Source: Dactylorhiza incarnata
Lineage: Eukaryota; Streptophyta; Magnoliopsida; Asparagales; Orchidaceae
Assembly: GCA_033032865.1 (NCBI GenBank)
Contig: JAWHQI010000040.1
Coordinates: 8,415,001-8,479,000 of the forward strand
Direction: 5' to 3'
DNA length: 64,000 bases
This document shows, piece after piece, positions 24,059 through 34,543 of the stretch. The notes below the pieces were generated by a model. It had not been told where the DNA came from and searched no databases. It was given only the letters and a program-made list of their open reading frames with translations. The first letter of the stretch is position 1, and each line of letters opens with the position of its first letter. Both the position numbers and the translations under genes were made by a program.

Positions 24059-25075
24059 AGAGGGAGACGACCCCGAGACCAACCTAGTGGGTGTTGATGT
24101 GCTCACTCCTGTTGCTATGGACGTTTTGCTGGCTTAGGGGTCCTGCCCTCCAGTTACTCCTGACGAAAACCTGCAACAGCTCGGTAAGACGCTTACTACT
24201 TTTTTCCCTACCGTGTTACCTCTTGTATTCTTTCTTACCCCGTCTTCTACAATCCCCACCTTTAGACTACGGGGTTATACTTGGTCCCACACAGCTCTCC
24301 AGCCCGCGAGACCATCACCACCCTCCATGTACAGGAGCCGGAGCACTCAGCCGGGAGGGACCCCATCCACAATTCTCCCGCCGTTGATATAACCACCACT
24401 TCCGCTGCCAACAAGGTGCCTTCTCGCCCTGGAAAGGTGAAATTGTTTCATCCCCCCGGCCAACCATTCGCAGGGTAACCTAGCTCCTCTCGCCAGCGCC
24501 TAGGAGAAGAATATGTACCAGGTTAGTCAATGCATTCGCATCGACCCAACTCGCTCAAACTACTAGATAAGACTATCTAAATTTTGCTCCCACAGGCTAC
24601 CAAGAGGCCTCGCCGATGGATCCTCACTCTGAGAAGGAGGTGATCTCGCCGCCCCTTCTCCCAGAGACCTTTCGGACTTTCTTGGCGACCCTGCCGATGT
24701 TAGGACGATGAAGGAGCGGGTGACTGAGGTTCTCGACAAGCTTATCTGGATGTAGTGAGACCAAGCCATCCAGACGGACTAACATCGGGAAAACATTGAG
24801 CGCAGCCTGAGCGCCCTCGAAAGGGACAACTCACACCTTATGGGAGAGATGGAGCGGTAGGGAGCCGGGTGCGAGGGGACTTCCCCCAGGAGGAATATCG
24901 CGCGGGCTAGGGACCACATGCGCTTGGTCAATCAAGAACTCACCGCCATAAGAGCATACCATTACCCGCGAGTGCCACCAAGGATGGGGAGGCAAGGCCG
25001 GGGTCGATGGCAATGGATTCAATACTAAGCCTACCGACACTCACCCCCTGTATCTCCTTAGCCTGCGCAGTAAAT
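24059..25075 (+). pseudogene. Fragment of a second antisense-ORF copy of T1
   Basis: Coding-like but broken plus-strand sequence. It includes a splice-like donor CGGTAAGACG at 24182-24191, close in form to the donor at 26156 in the main copy. A Pro/Ser-rich segment (about 24290-24475) and a likely coiled coil (IERSLSALERDNSHLMGEME, about 24797-24856) follow. The stretch ends near 25025 with PRMGRQGRGRWQWIQY and a stop. It could instead be the start of another Tat gag. Confidence in the assignment is low. Confidence 0.35.
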
Positions 25076-25381
25076 TTGTTTTCATAATGTATGTCGAGAT
25101 CAGCCTTGTGATTTAAACAATCTTGTATTTTTTAGATGTTAACCGTGTTTCTGTTTCACACGATTTCCTTTACGTTTTGCCGAATGCTTTCTCGCTTAAT
25201 GCTTTGATCTTTCCTTGCATTATCTTTCTTTCACATTTCTGTAGAGGACTCTGTGCAGGGCCCTCGCCACCTGCCGGCGAGTGGGATGAAAGTGGGGCTT
25301 GCTCGAATCCCGAGGCATCGGGATAGCGTGCCACAACCCGCACCCCCACGCCTAGGAAAGTTCTTGATTTCTTTATTTTTC

Positions 25382-25389
25382 TATAAATA
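25382..25389 (+). promoter_or_regulatory. TATA box upstream of the antisense ORF of T1
   Basis: TATAAATA on the plus strand lies about 190 bp upstream of the conserved part of the antisense ORF. A pyrimidine-rich stretch follows. The antisense gene may therefore have its own promoter within the element; this is inference. Confidence 0.45.
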
Positions 25390-26155
25390 TCCAGGTCCAC
25401 CCACCACATTTATCACTTTCATTCCAGCCCTTCTCTTCCTTGCTTTCGGACTTGCACTCGTGCCTCTCTCCAGATTTCTCGAGCAACCTTATAACTGCGC
25501 AGTGGTGGCATAACCTGATGGCAGGGGCAAGTGCTCTCAAGCATTTGCTAATCACGATTTCGCCACCTGCGACTTGTCAGAAGATGATTTCACAGTGGTG
25601 ATCGTTAACTACATCCCGCCAAGGTTCGTTGCGCGTCGCCCTCAAAACTGCGATCACATCAACCAGTTCTTACTGGACACACTCGTCATCCCTCTAGAGC
25701 ATTTTGAGGTTGGACTCCGCCTCCCTCTCTGTCCAGAGCTATGCCAAACCTTTCGCTATTTCGGCGTCATTCCCGATTACTAGAACCCCAACTCCATCGC
25801 CACGCTGGTAGCATTTGCCTGCTACCTGCGTGAGGAGGGGATCGAGTTATCCCTCCCTGTCTTCAGGAAGTTGATTAATTTTTGGGTGAAAGGCGGGGTA
25901 GCCGTCTTCACTGTCTAGAGCCCATTCAAGGTTACCAGCACCACCAACAAGAACCACGACTGGGTTCGGTGGTTCATCTTCAATATCGGGAGCTTTGACA
26001 ACACTCTTCTCGCGCTAGTGCAGGAGGATGAGTCGCCTACAAGCCTCCTTCGTTGGGGGGCTATGAGGCCAAGCTCCACCAGTTCTTCCAAGGGCACGAC
26101 ATGGACATCGTTCACCTACAGAAGCACGTCAACTCACCAGTCCTACCGGGAGGGG

Positions 26156-26231
26156 GTAAGACGAACTACTTCAACCCTAGCTCCCACTTACTTTTATATA
26201 TGTTTTTTCTTGCTTAATCCACCTGATGCAG
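26156..26231 (+). other. Probable intron 1 of the T1 antisense ORF
   Basis: 76 bp, GTAAGACG donor and CTGATGCAG acceptor, with a T-rich tract (ATGTTTTTTCTTGC) between. Confidence 0.55.
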
Positions 26232-26944
26232 AGATGTGAGATCTCCCCCTACATCCACCAAATGCGAATGTGGGAACTCCTGACGCCGCCCTGACTCTCG
26301 CGCAATCTGCCGCTAAAGCCTACCTCACAGATCCGGGATCTTCGAAGCCCATCGGCCAAAAGCAGAAGCCTGACGCGGGTACTGGTTCTCCCTATAAGCG
26401 TTCCAAGCCCTCGTCAACCGCCAAGGGTAAGGCGGTCGCTATCGAGACTCCTGGGTTGAGTGCCCGGGTCACGGAAGATACGGAGGTCAGGACCTCTAGC
26501 GCACCGGAGGGGTCTTCCACGAGATCGTCGCCGAGAGGGCATCGAAACTTTGCCCTGGGCGAGAAGTATGTTGATAAAGCAGGCGAGCCCCTACTTTAGT
26601 GGGACCAAAAGTCTAGCCGGGCCTCCATTTCCACCCTCCTTCCATCCTGGACGAAGCAGGAGACCACCAGTGGCGAGTCCTATGACCTCTCTTTTGAGCT
26701 CTACAGCCGAGAGGACGCCACGGTCTATGAAGCTGAGTCCACCCGGTCGCTCACGCACGAGGCTGCATGGGCTTAGCTGTGCGCTCTTGATCTTGCGCAC
26801 ATGTCCTCGTGCCGCAACATCACCCTCGCTCGGAACCTCACCGAAGTCAAGAGAATGTGCGCTCTCACCTCTTTTGAGGTCGTGATCATGAAGCAGCAGT
26901 TGGAGGCCGCCGAATCCCTTCTCGCCAGCTGCCCAGTACGAGTG

Positions 26945-27027
26945 GTAAGTACGACTCTTTGTAGAGGCTTAAGCTTTCATGCTTCCTTGCTTTTTTGCCC
27001 TGATATTATCACTTTATTTTCTTGCAG
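26945..27027 (+). other. Probable intron 2 of the T1 antisense ORF
   Basis: 83 bp, GTAAGTACG donor (near consensus) and TTTTCTTGCAG acceptor. Removing it joins ASCPVRV to DTTNSDIL in one frame. Confidence 0.7.
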
Positions 27028-27426
27028 GACACAACCAACTCTGACATTCTGCGTGGGCGATTGGCCTCCCTCGAGGATCAGGTCAAGGAGCTGTAGGACG
27101 AGAACCAACGGCTGCGAGACGCTGCTGTCCCGCCACCTCCCAAGGAGGAGAGCAATCGACATCTCTACACCAACTATGAGCTCGAGGTGTTGATGCAGTA
27201 GAACGCTCAAGGGGAAGTGAAGCAAGCATTGGAGGTGTTGAGGCATGCTGGGATTATGTGGGAAGGAGCCGAGAGTCTCACCGCTCGCAGCATTCTTCCC
27301 GGGCTCTTCCTCCCGCTAGACGTGCTGGAGGGCGAAGCTAGTCTTCAGTGCGAGAGCGGTCCCCTCCATCCTCTAGGAGAAAGCAGCAGGTCTTCCAGCG
27401 AGGACTCTGGTGACCTCCCCTGAGGA

Positions 27427-27964
27427 TCTTTCATTTTCCTTTCTTATTATTTTTGTTGTAATTCATATAAGGGGTGAGGCCCTAGTATTGTAAGCGAAAC
27501 CTTTTTGTAATGAAATGAAAGGTATTTGTTTGACCAAGTCTTTTTTACTCTTCAGTTTCTGCTTTATTGTTTCCACTCGCTAACGATCCACACATTGGTT
27601 CACATATTCACACATCGCATGCGCACTCGCGCATTGCCGACCCCTAATCCTGAGCCATGACTAAGGCATTCTCGCCCCATAGGTGCGCCACATGGTCATA
27701 GCCCATCCGCGCGAGCCCATATCCTTTTAGTACTTAGGTGGTCGCGATGATTCTGCTGGGAGCGTGACCCTGCCGAGAGCATGCCTCATCCCAAATGATT
27801 ATTACACCCCTTGAGGTAGGTTGACACCCTGGGTTCATTCTCCGGACGAGTTCCCCTCTTGATGGACCCACTCGCATACCTCCGACAGGGAGACTTACCT
27901 CTCTTGTGTCGATCTTTCCTTTCTCGGATTTTCCCTTCCAATCTTGCCTTTATCCTGAATCACC
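27427..27964. other. Non-coding stretch after the antisense ORF
   Basis: No gene is seen. It has a TAATGAAATGAAAGG stretch near 27509 that could act in 3'-end formation of the antisense transcript, then GC-rich sequence leading into the tandem repeats. Confidence 0.4.
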
Positions 27965-28805
27965 ACCGAGTGAGCCTATAACCCTGCCAGCTAGGTGAGA
28001 GCCTGGTCAGCGGGTCTGCTCGGGGCCAACCATATCTTCAAACTCTTTTTTCATGCCACCAAGTCAGCCTACGACCCTTCCAGCTAGGTGAGAGCCTGGT
28101 CAGCAGGTCTGCTCGGGGCCAATCACTTTTTGAAACTCTTAAATCCTTCCACCGAGTGAGCCTACGACCCTGCAAGCTAGGTGATAGCCTAGTTAGTGGG
28201 TCTGCTCGGAGCCAACAATCTTTTGAAACTTTTTTTTACCCTGCCACTGAGTGAGCCTACAACCCTGCCAGCTAGGTAAGAGCCTGGTCAGGGAGTCTGC
28301 TCGGGGCCAACCTTGCTTTGAAACTTCCTTTCAACCTGCCATCGAGTGAGCCTACGACCCTGCTAGCTAGGTGAGAGCCTGGTCAGAGGGTCTGCTCGGG
28401 GACAACCTTACTTTGAAACTTCCTTCCTGCCACTGAGTGAGCCTACGGCCCTACCAGCTTAGTGGGAGCCTGGTCAGCAGGTCTGCTCGGAGCCAACCTT
28501 ACTTTGAAACTTCCTTTCATCCTACCACCGAGTGAGCCTACAACCCTGCCAGCTAGGTGAGAACCTGGTCAGCGGGTCTACTTGGGGACAACCTTACTTT
28601 GAAACTTCATTCCATCCTGCCACCGAGTGAGCCTATGACCCTGCCAGTTAGGTGAGATCCTGGTCACCGGGTCTGCTTGGGGCCAACCACCCTTTGAAAC
28701 TTCTTTTCACCCTTCCATTGAGTGAGCCTATGACCCTGCCAGCTAGGTGAGAGCCTGGTCAACGGGTTTGCTCGGAGCCAACCACATTTTGAGGCTTTCA
28801 TCATA
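27965..28805. repeat. 94-bp tandem repeats of T1 (9 copies)
   Basis: GAGTGAGCCTACGACCCTG and its variants start at 27968, 28061, 28154, 28249, 28344, 28435, 28530, 28625 and 28720. The spacing is 91-95 bp. Each unit also holds CCAGCTAGGTGAGAGCCTGG and GGTCTGCTCGGGGCCAA. Tandem repeats between pol and the 3' LTR are known in Tat/Ogre-type elements and can seed satellites. Confidence 0.93.
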
Positions 28806-28869
28806 CAAGTTAACACACGGTTTATAAGAAAAAATTAAGTTTGAAGATAAATATTTTTATTACATGAAC

Positions 28870-29850
28870 TCAAGGGTAGAAATGTTTCAAGTCATCTCCA
28901 CTCTACGTGTGACCGATGGGCTCGCCTTACACATTTTGAAGGCGATATCCCCATGATTTTAGGGCTTCTTCAATGACATAGCGGCGCTCCCAATTGGGAT
29001 TGGGCTTCCCCATCGCGACTAACCTTCCGGCCGCGTAGACCTTTTTTTAATACAAAGTCCCCTTTCTCGAATTGCTTGATCCTAATGTGCAGTGTTGGGT
29101 GTAGTCCTTAGAGCCCATAGGACCAAGGGGAGCCGCTCCACCCAATTCCATTTCAAAATTTCTACCTTCTTTTTCAGCAGGTTCACTATGATCTTGTTCG
29201 CCGCCTCCACCTATTCATTGCTCCTAGGATAATGAATAGATGCGAACCTGAGGGCTATTCCCAGTAAGCCGCAGAAGCTAATAAACTCTTCACTAGCAAA
29301 CTATGGCCCATTATCTATGACTATGGCTTGAGGGACCCCGTGTCGGCAGATGATCTCCCCCCATACAAAGTTGCGAATTACCTGGGAGGTTACCTTGGCC
29401 AAGGCCTTGACCTCCAATCACTTTGAGAAGTAGTCCATCATGACCAGGAGAACCTCTTATGCCCACATGCCTGGGGTAAGGGCCTTACCAGATCCATACC
29501 CTAAATCGCAATGGGCCATGGTGCCGTGATGCTTCTTAACCTCTGAGTCAGCAAAAGTTGAAGCGGGGCGAACAGCTGGCACTTCTGACATTTTTTGGTG
29601 AACTCCGTTGCATCCTTGGTCAGGGTCATCCAAAAGTACCCATGCCTCATTATCCTGGAATCCAACATCCTAGTTCTCGAGTGACTGCCACACTCGCCAG
29701 AGTGAACCTCCTCTAGGACCCTTGGGACTTCCTCTTCAGATACATATTATGCCAATAGTCCCGAGAGGGTCTTTTGGTACAGGTCCCCCTCATGCAACAT
29801 ATAGTAGGCTTACTTGTGCCTGAAGCGCCTTTGATCTGGGACCTCCTCCG
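28870..29850 (-). pseudogene. Integrase of T1 (Tat Gypsy)
   Basis: The minus strand encodes a zinc-binding part with H and paired C (TKKCQKCQLFAPLQ, about 29590-29550), then ITAPWPIAIWGMDL-like sequence (first catalytic Asp). Next come VPQAIVIDNGP (second Asp) and HYPRSNE..VEAANKIIVNLLKKK (the conserved Glu region), then LVLWALRTTPN. The order and motifs fit a Gypsy integrase that would insert element DNA into the chromosome. Several in-frame stops, one right after IDNGP, show it is inactive. Confidence 0.75.
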
Positions 29851-29905
29851 AAAACTTGCATGTTGCTAGGATGGTCATTAAAGGATCCTTCCACGAGGGT
29901 CGTCG

Positions 29906-30340
29906 CTATATATCCATCAGCTCTCCCTCTTCGATTGAAGGGCATAATATATCCGTCAAGGTCCCTCCAGCCCGAGGAATGAACTTAGCCAACCAATCTG
30001 CTGGGGTACTTTCTTCCCTTGGTACGTGGCTGATGGAGAAGGTTCTGAAGGACCCAATGAGGCCCATCACCTTGGTTACGTACCTTACGAGTGCGGGCTC
30101 TCTTGCCTCAAACTCGCCCTTTATTTGTGATGCTATCTCCATTAAATCAGCGAGGACCTCTACATCGTGAACACCTAGCTCCTGGGCCTTACGTAAGCCA
30201 TCGATCACTGCTTCATACTCTGCCTGATTGTTGGTGATGAGGAAAGGTATCACTATGGCTTGGCCTATCTTCACTCCATGGGGGCTTTCCAATACAACCC
30301 CTCGCCCATAGAGTTTCTTCCCGATGCCCCATCCACCAAC
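29906..30340 (-). pseudogene. RNase H of T1
   Basis: The ORF 30292-29906 has ITNNQAEYEAVIDGLRKAQE, a hallmark of the additional RNase H of Tat elements. HDVEVLADLMEIASQIKGEF then stands where LVVxxDSQLVVxQ is usual, so the catalytic Asp context is degraded. It ends with SISHVPREESTPADWLAKF, equivalent to HIPRxENxxADxLA. The role was to remove template RNA during reverse transcription. Confidence 0.75.
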
Positions 30341-30679
30341 AACTTCTAGGGGATGTGACGATTGGCTTGGTTCTCTTCCATCTCAACCACATAGTCTGCC
30401 AGAAAGTCCGCCACGACCTGGGCCTTCATCGATAAACGAGGGACAAATGCGATGTCAAATTCGCTTAGCTGTACTGACCATTTTGTGAGCCTCACTGAAT
30501 GCTCTACCCCCTCGAAGATTTTGCGAAGGCGTGGTCGATCACTACTTGAATCGAATGGGCTTAGAAGTACGGCCTGAGCTTCCTGGACGAGACAACCAGG
30601 GCGAACTCCAACTTTTCCAGAATCGGATATTGAAGCTCCGCCTTCTTCAGCACCCTACTTATGTAGTAGATGGGATGTT

Positions 30680-31590
30680 TCTTCTTAACCTCCTCCTAGA
30701 CCAAGACGAAGCTTACAGCTTCTGCCCCAACTTCGAGATACAAGGCTAAGCCTTCCCCCTCCTTAGGCCCCTGGAGAAGCAGAGCCTTGGTGAGCTGACT
30801 TTTTACGGCTTGAAAAGCCTCCTCGCACTCTTTTGACCACTCGATCTTTTGATTACCTCGCAACACTTTGAAGAAGGGCGAGCATTTCTCCCCTGCCCGG
30901 GGGAGAAACCTACTTAACCCTCCGAGCTTTCCCATTATGCATTGGACTTTATTGGCAATTCACGGCGATTCCAGCTCCATTATAGCCTTTACCTTATCTA
31001 GATTGGGCTCTACCCCTGCCGGTGTAAGGAGGTGACCAAGAAACTGCCCCTTGCTTCCCCCGAATACACACTTCAAGGGCTTCAACCTCATCTTAAACTT
31101 GCGCAGAGTGGCGAATATTTCCTCAAGGTCCTGGAGGTGAGAGCTCACGTCCTTGCTCTTCACCATGAGGTCGTCCATGTTCACCTCAAAGTTCCTCCCC
31201 TTCTGCTCCCAAAAGACTTGGTCCATCATTCTTTGATACATCGCCCCTGCATTATTTAGCACAAAAGGCAACATCTTATAGCATTAGCACCCCTCCCTCT
31301 TGATGAAGGATACATCTTTGATGTCTGGTGGGTGCATTCTGATCTAGTGATAACCTAAAAAACTCATTATAGAAAAACCGACGGCTGAATCAACCAGCGC
31401 GTCGATTCGAGGTAGAGGGTAATAATCCTCAGGGCATGCTTTATTTAAAAGAGAGAAATCGATAAACATTCTCCAGCGGTCATCGCCCTTTTTTACCCTG
31501 ACGATAGTAGAAACCCAGCCTGGATACTGGATCTCTGATACAAAACTTACTTTATGGAGCTTCTCCACTTCTTCCTAGATTGTCTCCTCT
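30680..31590 (-). pseudogene. Reverse transcriptase of T1
   Basis: Minus-strand pieces in order: YPGWVSTIVRVKKGDDRWRM and FSLLNKACPEDYYPLPRID (31568-31344); FVLNNAGAMYQRMMDQVFW, VNMDDLMVKS in place of YVDDMLVKS, and FLGHLLTPAGVEPN (31274-30960); then FLPRAGEKCSPFF and WSKECEEAFQAVK (30935-30696). These are the RT fingers, palm and connection of a Tat Gypsy polymerase. The two catalytic Asp residues of the DD box remain, but stops and frame changes break the protein. Confidence 0.8.
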
Positions 31591-32530
31591 AGCTTGTCGA
31601 CAATGGTCCTTCTCTTCTGATGGATGGGGTGGGTTCCTGGATTATGGTTGAGTCGGTAATAGTATACATTCGCGTCGACGCCTGGCATGTCTGCCGCGCT
31701 CTAATTGAAGATGTCCACACTCATATGAATGCACTCCAACATCTTCTCCCTATCCTCTGGACCAAGGCCTCTGCTAACCCGCACCTTCTACACCTTCCCT
31801 TCCCAGGTGATGACCTCCATCTCATCTACTTCCTCTGCCTCCTCAAGCCGGGATGACTCTTCCCATTCACCCCTGCCCTCCCCCTTCGTCTAGAGTCTCC
31901 TCCTCCATCGCAACTCCCACCTCCTTCAGCTTGGCATGCTCCTCTTGCATCGCCTCCATCTCTTCCTCTAGGACACGACCCTCCCCTTCCGCTTCTCTTT
32001 CCCACTCCATTGCTTCTCCTGGCCCCTTCGGCCCCCTCATCTCCCTATCCACCTCCTCATCCTTTGCCATCCAGAAGATGGTGTTGATGGTAGTCACATA
32101 GCACTGCCTTGCCACCTTTATATCCCCTCGGATTTGGACATGGACTCCTACGCTATGAAACTTAAGGAATTGATGGAAAGAAGAGGAATGCATCAGAGGG
32201 CGCTGATGACAGGGCATCCAAAAATGGTAGTAAAACTACTCGGAGCATGGATTATGATGAACTGACAGTTCCTTGGGACTTCTTCAACGTCACCTAGAGC
32301 CCGACTCCTCCTTCGTCCTCCTTCCTCTCTCCCGAGAAATCAAACAACGACCCTTCCTAGGCCAGCACTCTCTTCGCTTCCACCTGCATCGCATCAAAAG
32401 CCTTCTTGAAGATCATATTCACGGAACTCCCATTGTCGACCAAGATTCGGGAGACAGTGAAGTTCTCGAAGGCCGTCTGGATCACCAAGGCTTCGCAAAA
32501 TGGATCCTCATAATCCGGCATATCTTCTGA
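31591..32530 (-). pseudogene. Protease and PR-RT linker of T1
   Basis: The minus strand near 32490-32300 reads DPFCEALVIQTAFENF and then RILVDNGSSVNMIFKKAFDA. DNGSS is the active-site loop of Tat-type aspartic proteases. Downstream, FHQFLKFHSVGVHVQIRGD and VARQCY (about 32185-32100) are the typical end of this region. A Glu-rich linker follows to RT. Frameshifts separate the pieces. Confidence 0.7.
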
Positions 32531-32935
32531 AGAGAAGGTAATTTTTTTCTAGAAGGGGAGGGTTCTTGGAGGGCAACGCGACACTCCTCCTGAACATCCT
32601 TTGGAGTCTCTTTTTACAAGTTGCCTCAATCCTGACCTCTCCGTGGATCACCCTTATCCTCCCTCGAGCTCCTATGATAGCTCGGTCCTCACACCTTTCC
32701 GCCTCTTCTCCAGGAAGCACTTCTTTGGTCCTCACCAGCGGTTACAGCTGATTTGCCGGTCCTCTCAACCTTCTCATCTCCAAAAACTCCGGGAAGGTGG
32801 TCGTCGCATGACCTTCCTCCTGGTGGAAGTCACAATAGGGCAATGCCACCCGGCCTCCTCCTCTTCCTCCTCTTCCATTTCCTCTTCCTTTACCTCTTCC
32901 TCAGCCTACTACCATGGTTTGCTATTGAGGGGGGG
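32531..32935 (-). pseudogene. C-terminal gag of T1
   Basis: The minus strand encodes YCDFHQEEGHATTTFPEF, a relative of the YCxFHxxxGHxTEDC knuckle at the gag end of Tat elements, with the last Cys replaced. It is preceded by an Arg/Gly-rich stretch and a poly-C/poly-Pro tract at about 32928-32938, where the foreign block begins. Confidence 0.65.
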
Positions 32936-32959
32936 GGGTAGCCGCCGGGTTCTACTCTG

Positions 32960-33092
32960 GTATGAGGGGTGGAAAAGGGGGGAGGGAGGGAGGGAAGAGA
33001 AAGAAAAAGAGGGGGAGGAGAAGGAAAGGGGGAGAGAGGAAGAGAAAAGAGGGAAAGGAAGAAAAAAAACTGAGGGAGGGAGAGAGGAATGC
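32960..33092 (+). repeat. Purine-only tract (A/G-rich)
   Basis: More than 130 bp almost free of pyrimidines on the plus strand (GGGAGGGAGGGAAGAGAAAG and onward). It is a candidate triplex- or quadruplex-forming sequence, and it generates spurious open frames on both strands. Confidence 0.8.
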
Positions 33093-33109
33093 TCTTTGCA
33101 GTGACAATT

Positions 33110-33316
33110 CTTATCACCGCGGCGATAATTTGGATCTCCGCGGAGAGTCATTTGGATCTCCGCGGAGATCCAAATGGTTTTCCGCGGAGAACCTTCTGGT
33201 TTTCCGCGGAGAACCTTCTGGGTCTCCGCGGAGAACCTTCTGGGTATCCGTGGAGAATCTTCTGGGTCTCCGCGGATAACCTTCTGGATCTCCGCGGAGA
33301 ACCTTCTGGATCTCCA
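33110..33316. repeat. 22-bp palindromic minisatellite (CTCCGCGGAG core)
   Basis: CCGCGG or one-base variants start at 33116, 33138, 33160, 33182, 33204, 33226, 33248, 33270 and 33292, an exact 22-bp period over nine units. The unit is roughly TCTGGGTCTCCGCGGAGAAC plus two bases, and its core is self-complementary. At 33149-33176 the symmetry extends to a perfect 28-bp palindrome (half site CATTTGGATCTCCG). Confidence 0.95.
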
Positions 33317-34009
33317 ACCCTAATTTCACAGACATGCATTTAATAAAGCTTAAAGGTGAACGCCTCAATTTCTCGTAGTCTGTAAATCTATATTTGCGGT
33401 TGACCTTCAACCCTAAGCTTAGATTATTGGGTGGAATATGTTGAGAAGTACTTGTCCCTTGAAAATGTTGCTTCATTAAACACTTATGTAAAACATTTCT
33501 CAGAGTGATATGCTTATTGTTATAATTTTTACAAATCATTTTTTTCCTTTACGATGGTTAATTATTACTTGAGAAAAGGGAGTAACTTACATTTCTTGAA
33601 GACTGCAAGACCGTTTATGTACCTTTGTGCTAAGTCCACATACAAAATCAAGTTCAATGTGTATCTAAAAGTTTGTGTACAGAACAATATACTGGCAAGC
33701 ATCTTACTTATTAAGCATGTTTAAAAGATATAAATTAATTTTAGCCCTGCTTATGTTATACTACAAATATATGCGATATATATATATATATAATTTTATT
33801 AATAAAGGTTATATTTTATTTTATAAGAAAGAAAGAATTACAACCCACACAAATGCTCAGCCATCAGCTACACATTAAAAACTACCAGAAATACATTTCA
33901 CACAGTTTAAATATATCATTCCAACTATCCCCACCCTCAACATTATAAGAGCCCTAAATCTAATCGGAAGGCCGAGCTAAACAAAAAAAAAATATAATTA
34001 AAACAACAA
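33317..34009. other. Non-coding AT-rich stretch
   Basis: No gene is recognised. It includes a short (AT)n run at about 33776-33792. It lies 3' of the GST pseudo-exon on the minus strand, so part of it may be old host sequence. Confidence 0.4.
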
Positions 34010-34213
34010 CACATGTCTCCATAAGCTCCACGAATCTAAATGAGAAAAATCACAACACCAAGGCAATATCCACCAGCCCGAACCCATTGCAGACAAAATA
34101 CTTCTTGTCATCGAGCACCGCCTCCAAGGTCTTCCAGATTTCAATAAACTATGTTTTCGCCTCTTGCTGCACCTCTCCCTCCAGCTTCCACAACCTGGTC
34201 CCACATTCATAAC
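34010..34213 (-). pseudogene. Tau-class glutathione S-transferase exon 2 fragment
   Basis: On the minus strand a splice acceptor (TTGCTTGGTTGCAG, ending 34214) is followed by YECGTRLWKLEGEVQQEAKT, stop, FIEIWKTLEAVLDDKKYF and GFGLVDIALVL, stop, FFSF. This closely follows the second exon of plant tau-class GSTs, where an intron sits just before a Y-x-x-G-x-x-xW segment and the FGFVDIAL motif marks the C-terminal domain. Two in-frame stops and a one-base loss after the acceptor show it is dead. It ends near 34010, and exon 1 is not found. The family match is from memory of the GSTU pattern. Confidence 0.65.
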
Positions 34214-34543
34214 CTGCAACCAAGCAATACTCCATGATCAATATATATTTGAATACAAACTTGTCCAAATCCCAAATTGCATGTCATAAATATTATAAAA
34301 AAATACAATTTGCAGGGGAAACGATAACCTCTACTCTGTGGAGAAGAAACTCAAACATTTATTCGAGCCCGTGATTAAGTAATCAGTTTGGTTTATAAAA
34401 TTGAACATGTGCTCTGTGGAGAAGAACATCAATATCAAATCAAGAAATTTTATGTCCAACAAGCACAACGCAAACCATCTTATGACAGACCTTTGCACGT
34501 TCCGACCGGATGCATGACATGAATAACTCTGGCCTAAATGGAG
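34214..34543. other. Probable remnant of the GST intron
   Basis: Non-coding sequence upstream (minus strand) of the GST pseudo-exon, cut at 34543 by the LTR of K1. Confidence 0.35.

Larger units (their letters stand above)
25574..27426 (+). pseudogene. Antisense extra ORF of T1 with two introns
   Basis: This plus-strand gene is opposite to T1 pol. The first exon part reads FEVGLRLPLCPELCQTF and NPNSIATLVAFACYLREEGI, resembling the 'putative gypsy type transposon' domain (PF04195). Two introns are suggested: 26156-26231 and 26945-27027, each GT..AG with a pyrimidine tract. The second joins its exons in phase 0, and the frame stays the same from 26270 to the stop at 27424. The third exon starts with a coiled coil (LASLEDQVKEL) and ends in an acidic Ser tail. 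Stops (for example 26597 and 27094), a stop after residue 70 and a likely frameshift near 26050 kill it. The true start codon is not clear. Confidence 0.65.
24059..32935 (-). mobile_element. T1: Tat-type Gypsy element, main part
   Basis: On the minus strand, reading right to left, the order is end of gag, protease, RT, RNase H and integrase. A tandem-repeat region and an extra ORF on the opposite strand follow. This order, the TNNQAEYEA RNase H and the antisense ORF are known for the Tat lineage (Grande, RIRE2-like). Gag is split by the block 32936-45139 and its N-terminal part lies at 45140-45893. The 3' LTR is not found; the left end is cut where Z abuts at 24058. Every domain carries stops. 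Confidence 0.8.

Noticed and set aside
27965..28805. CRISPR-like array
   Set aside because: Units are contiguous tandem repeats without unique spacers, in a plant retrotransposon.
32962..33339. Open frames on both strands over purine tract and 22-bp repeat
   Set aside because: Low-complexity and palindromic repeats leave several frames open at once; not coding.
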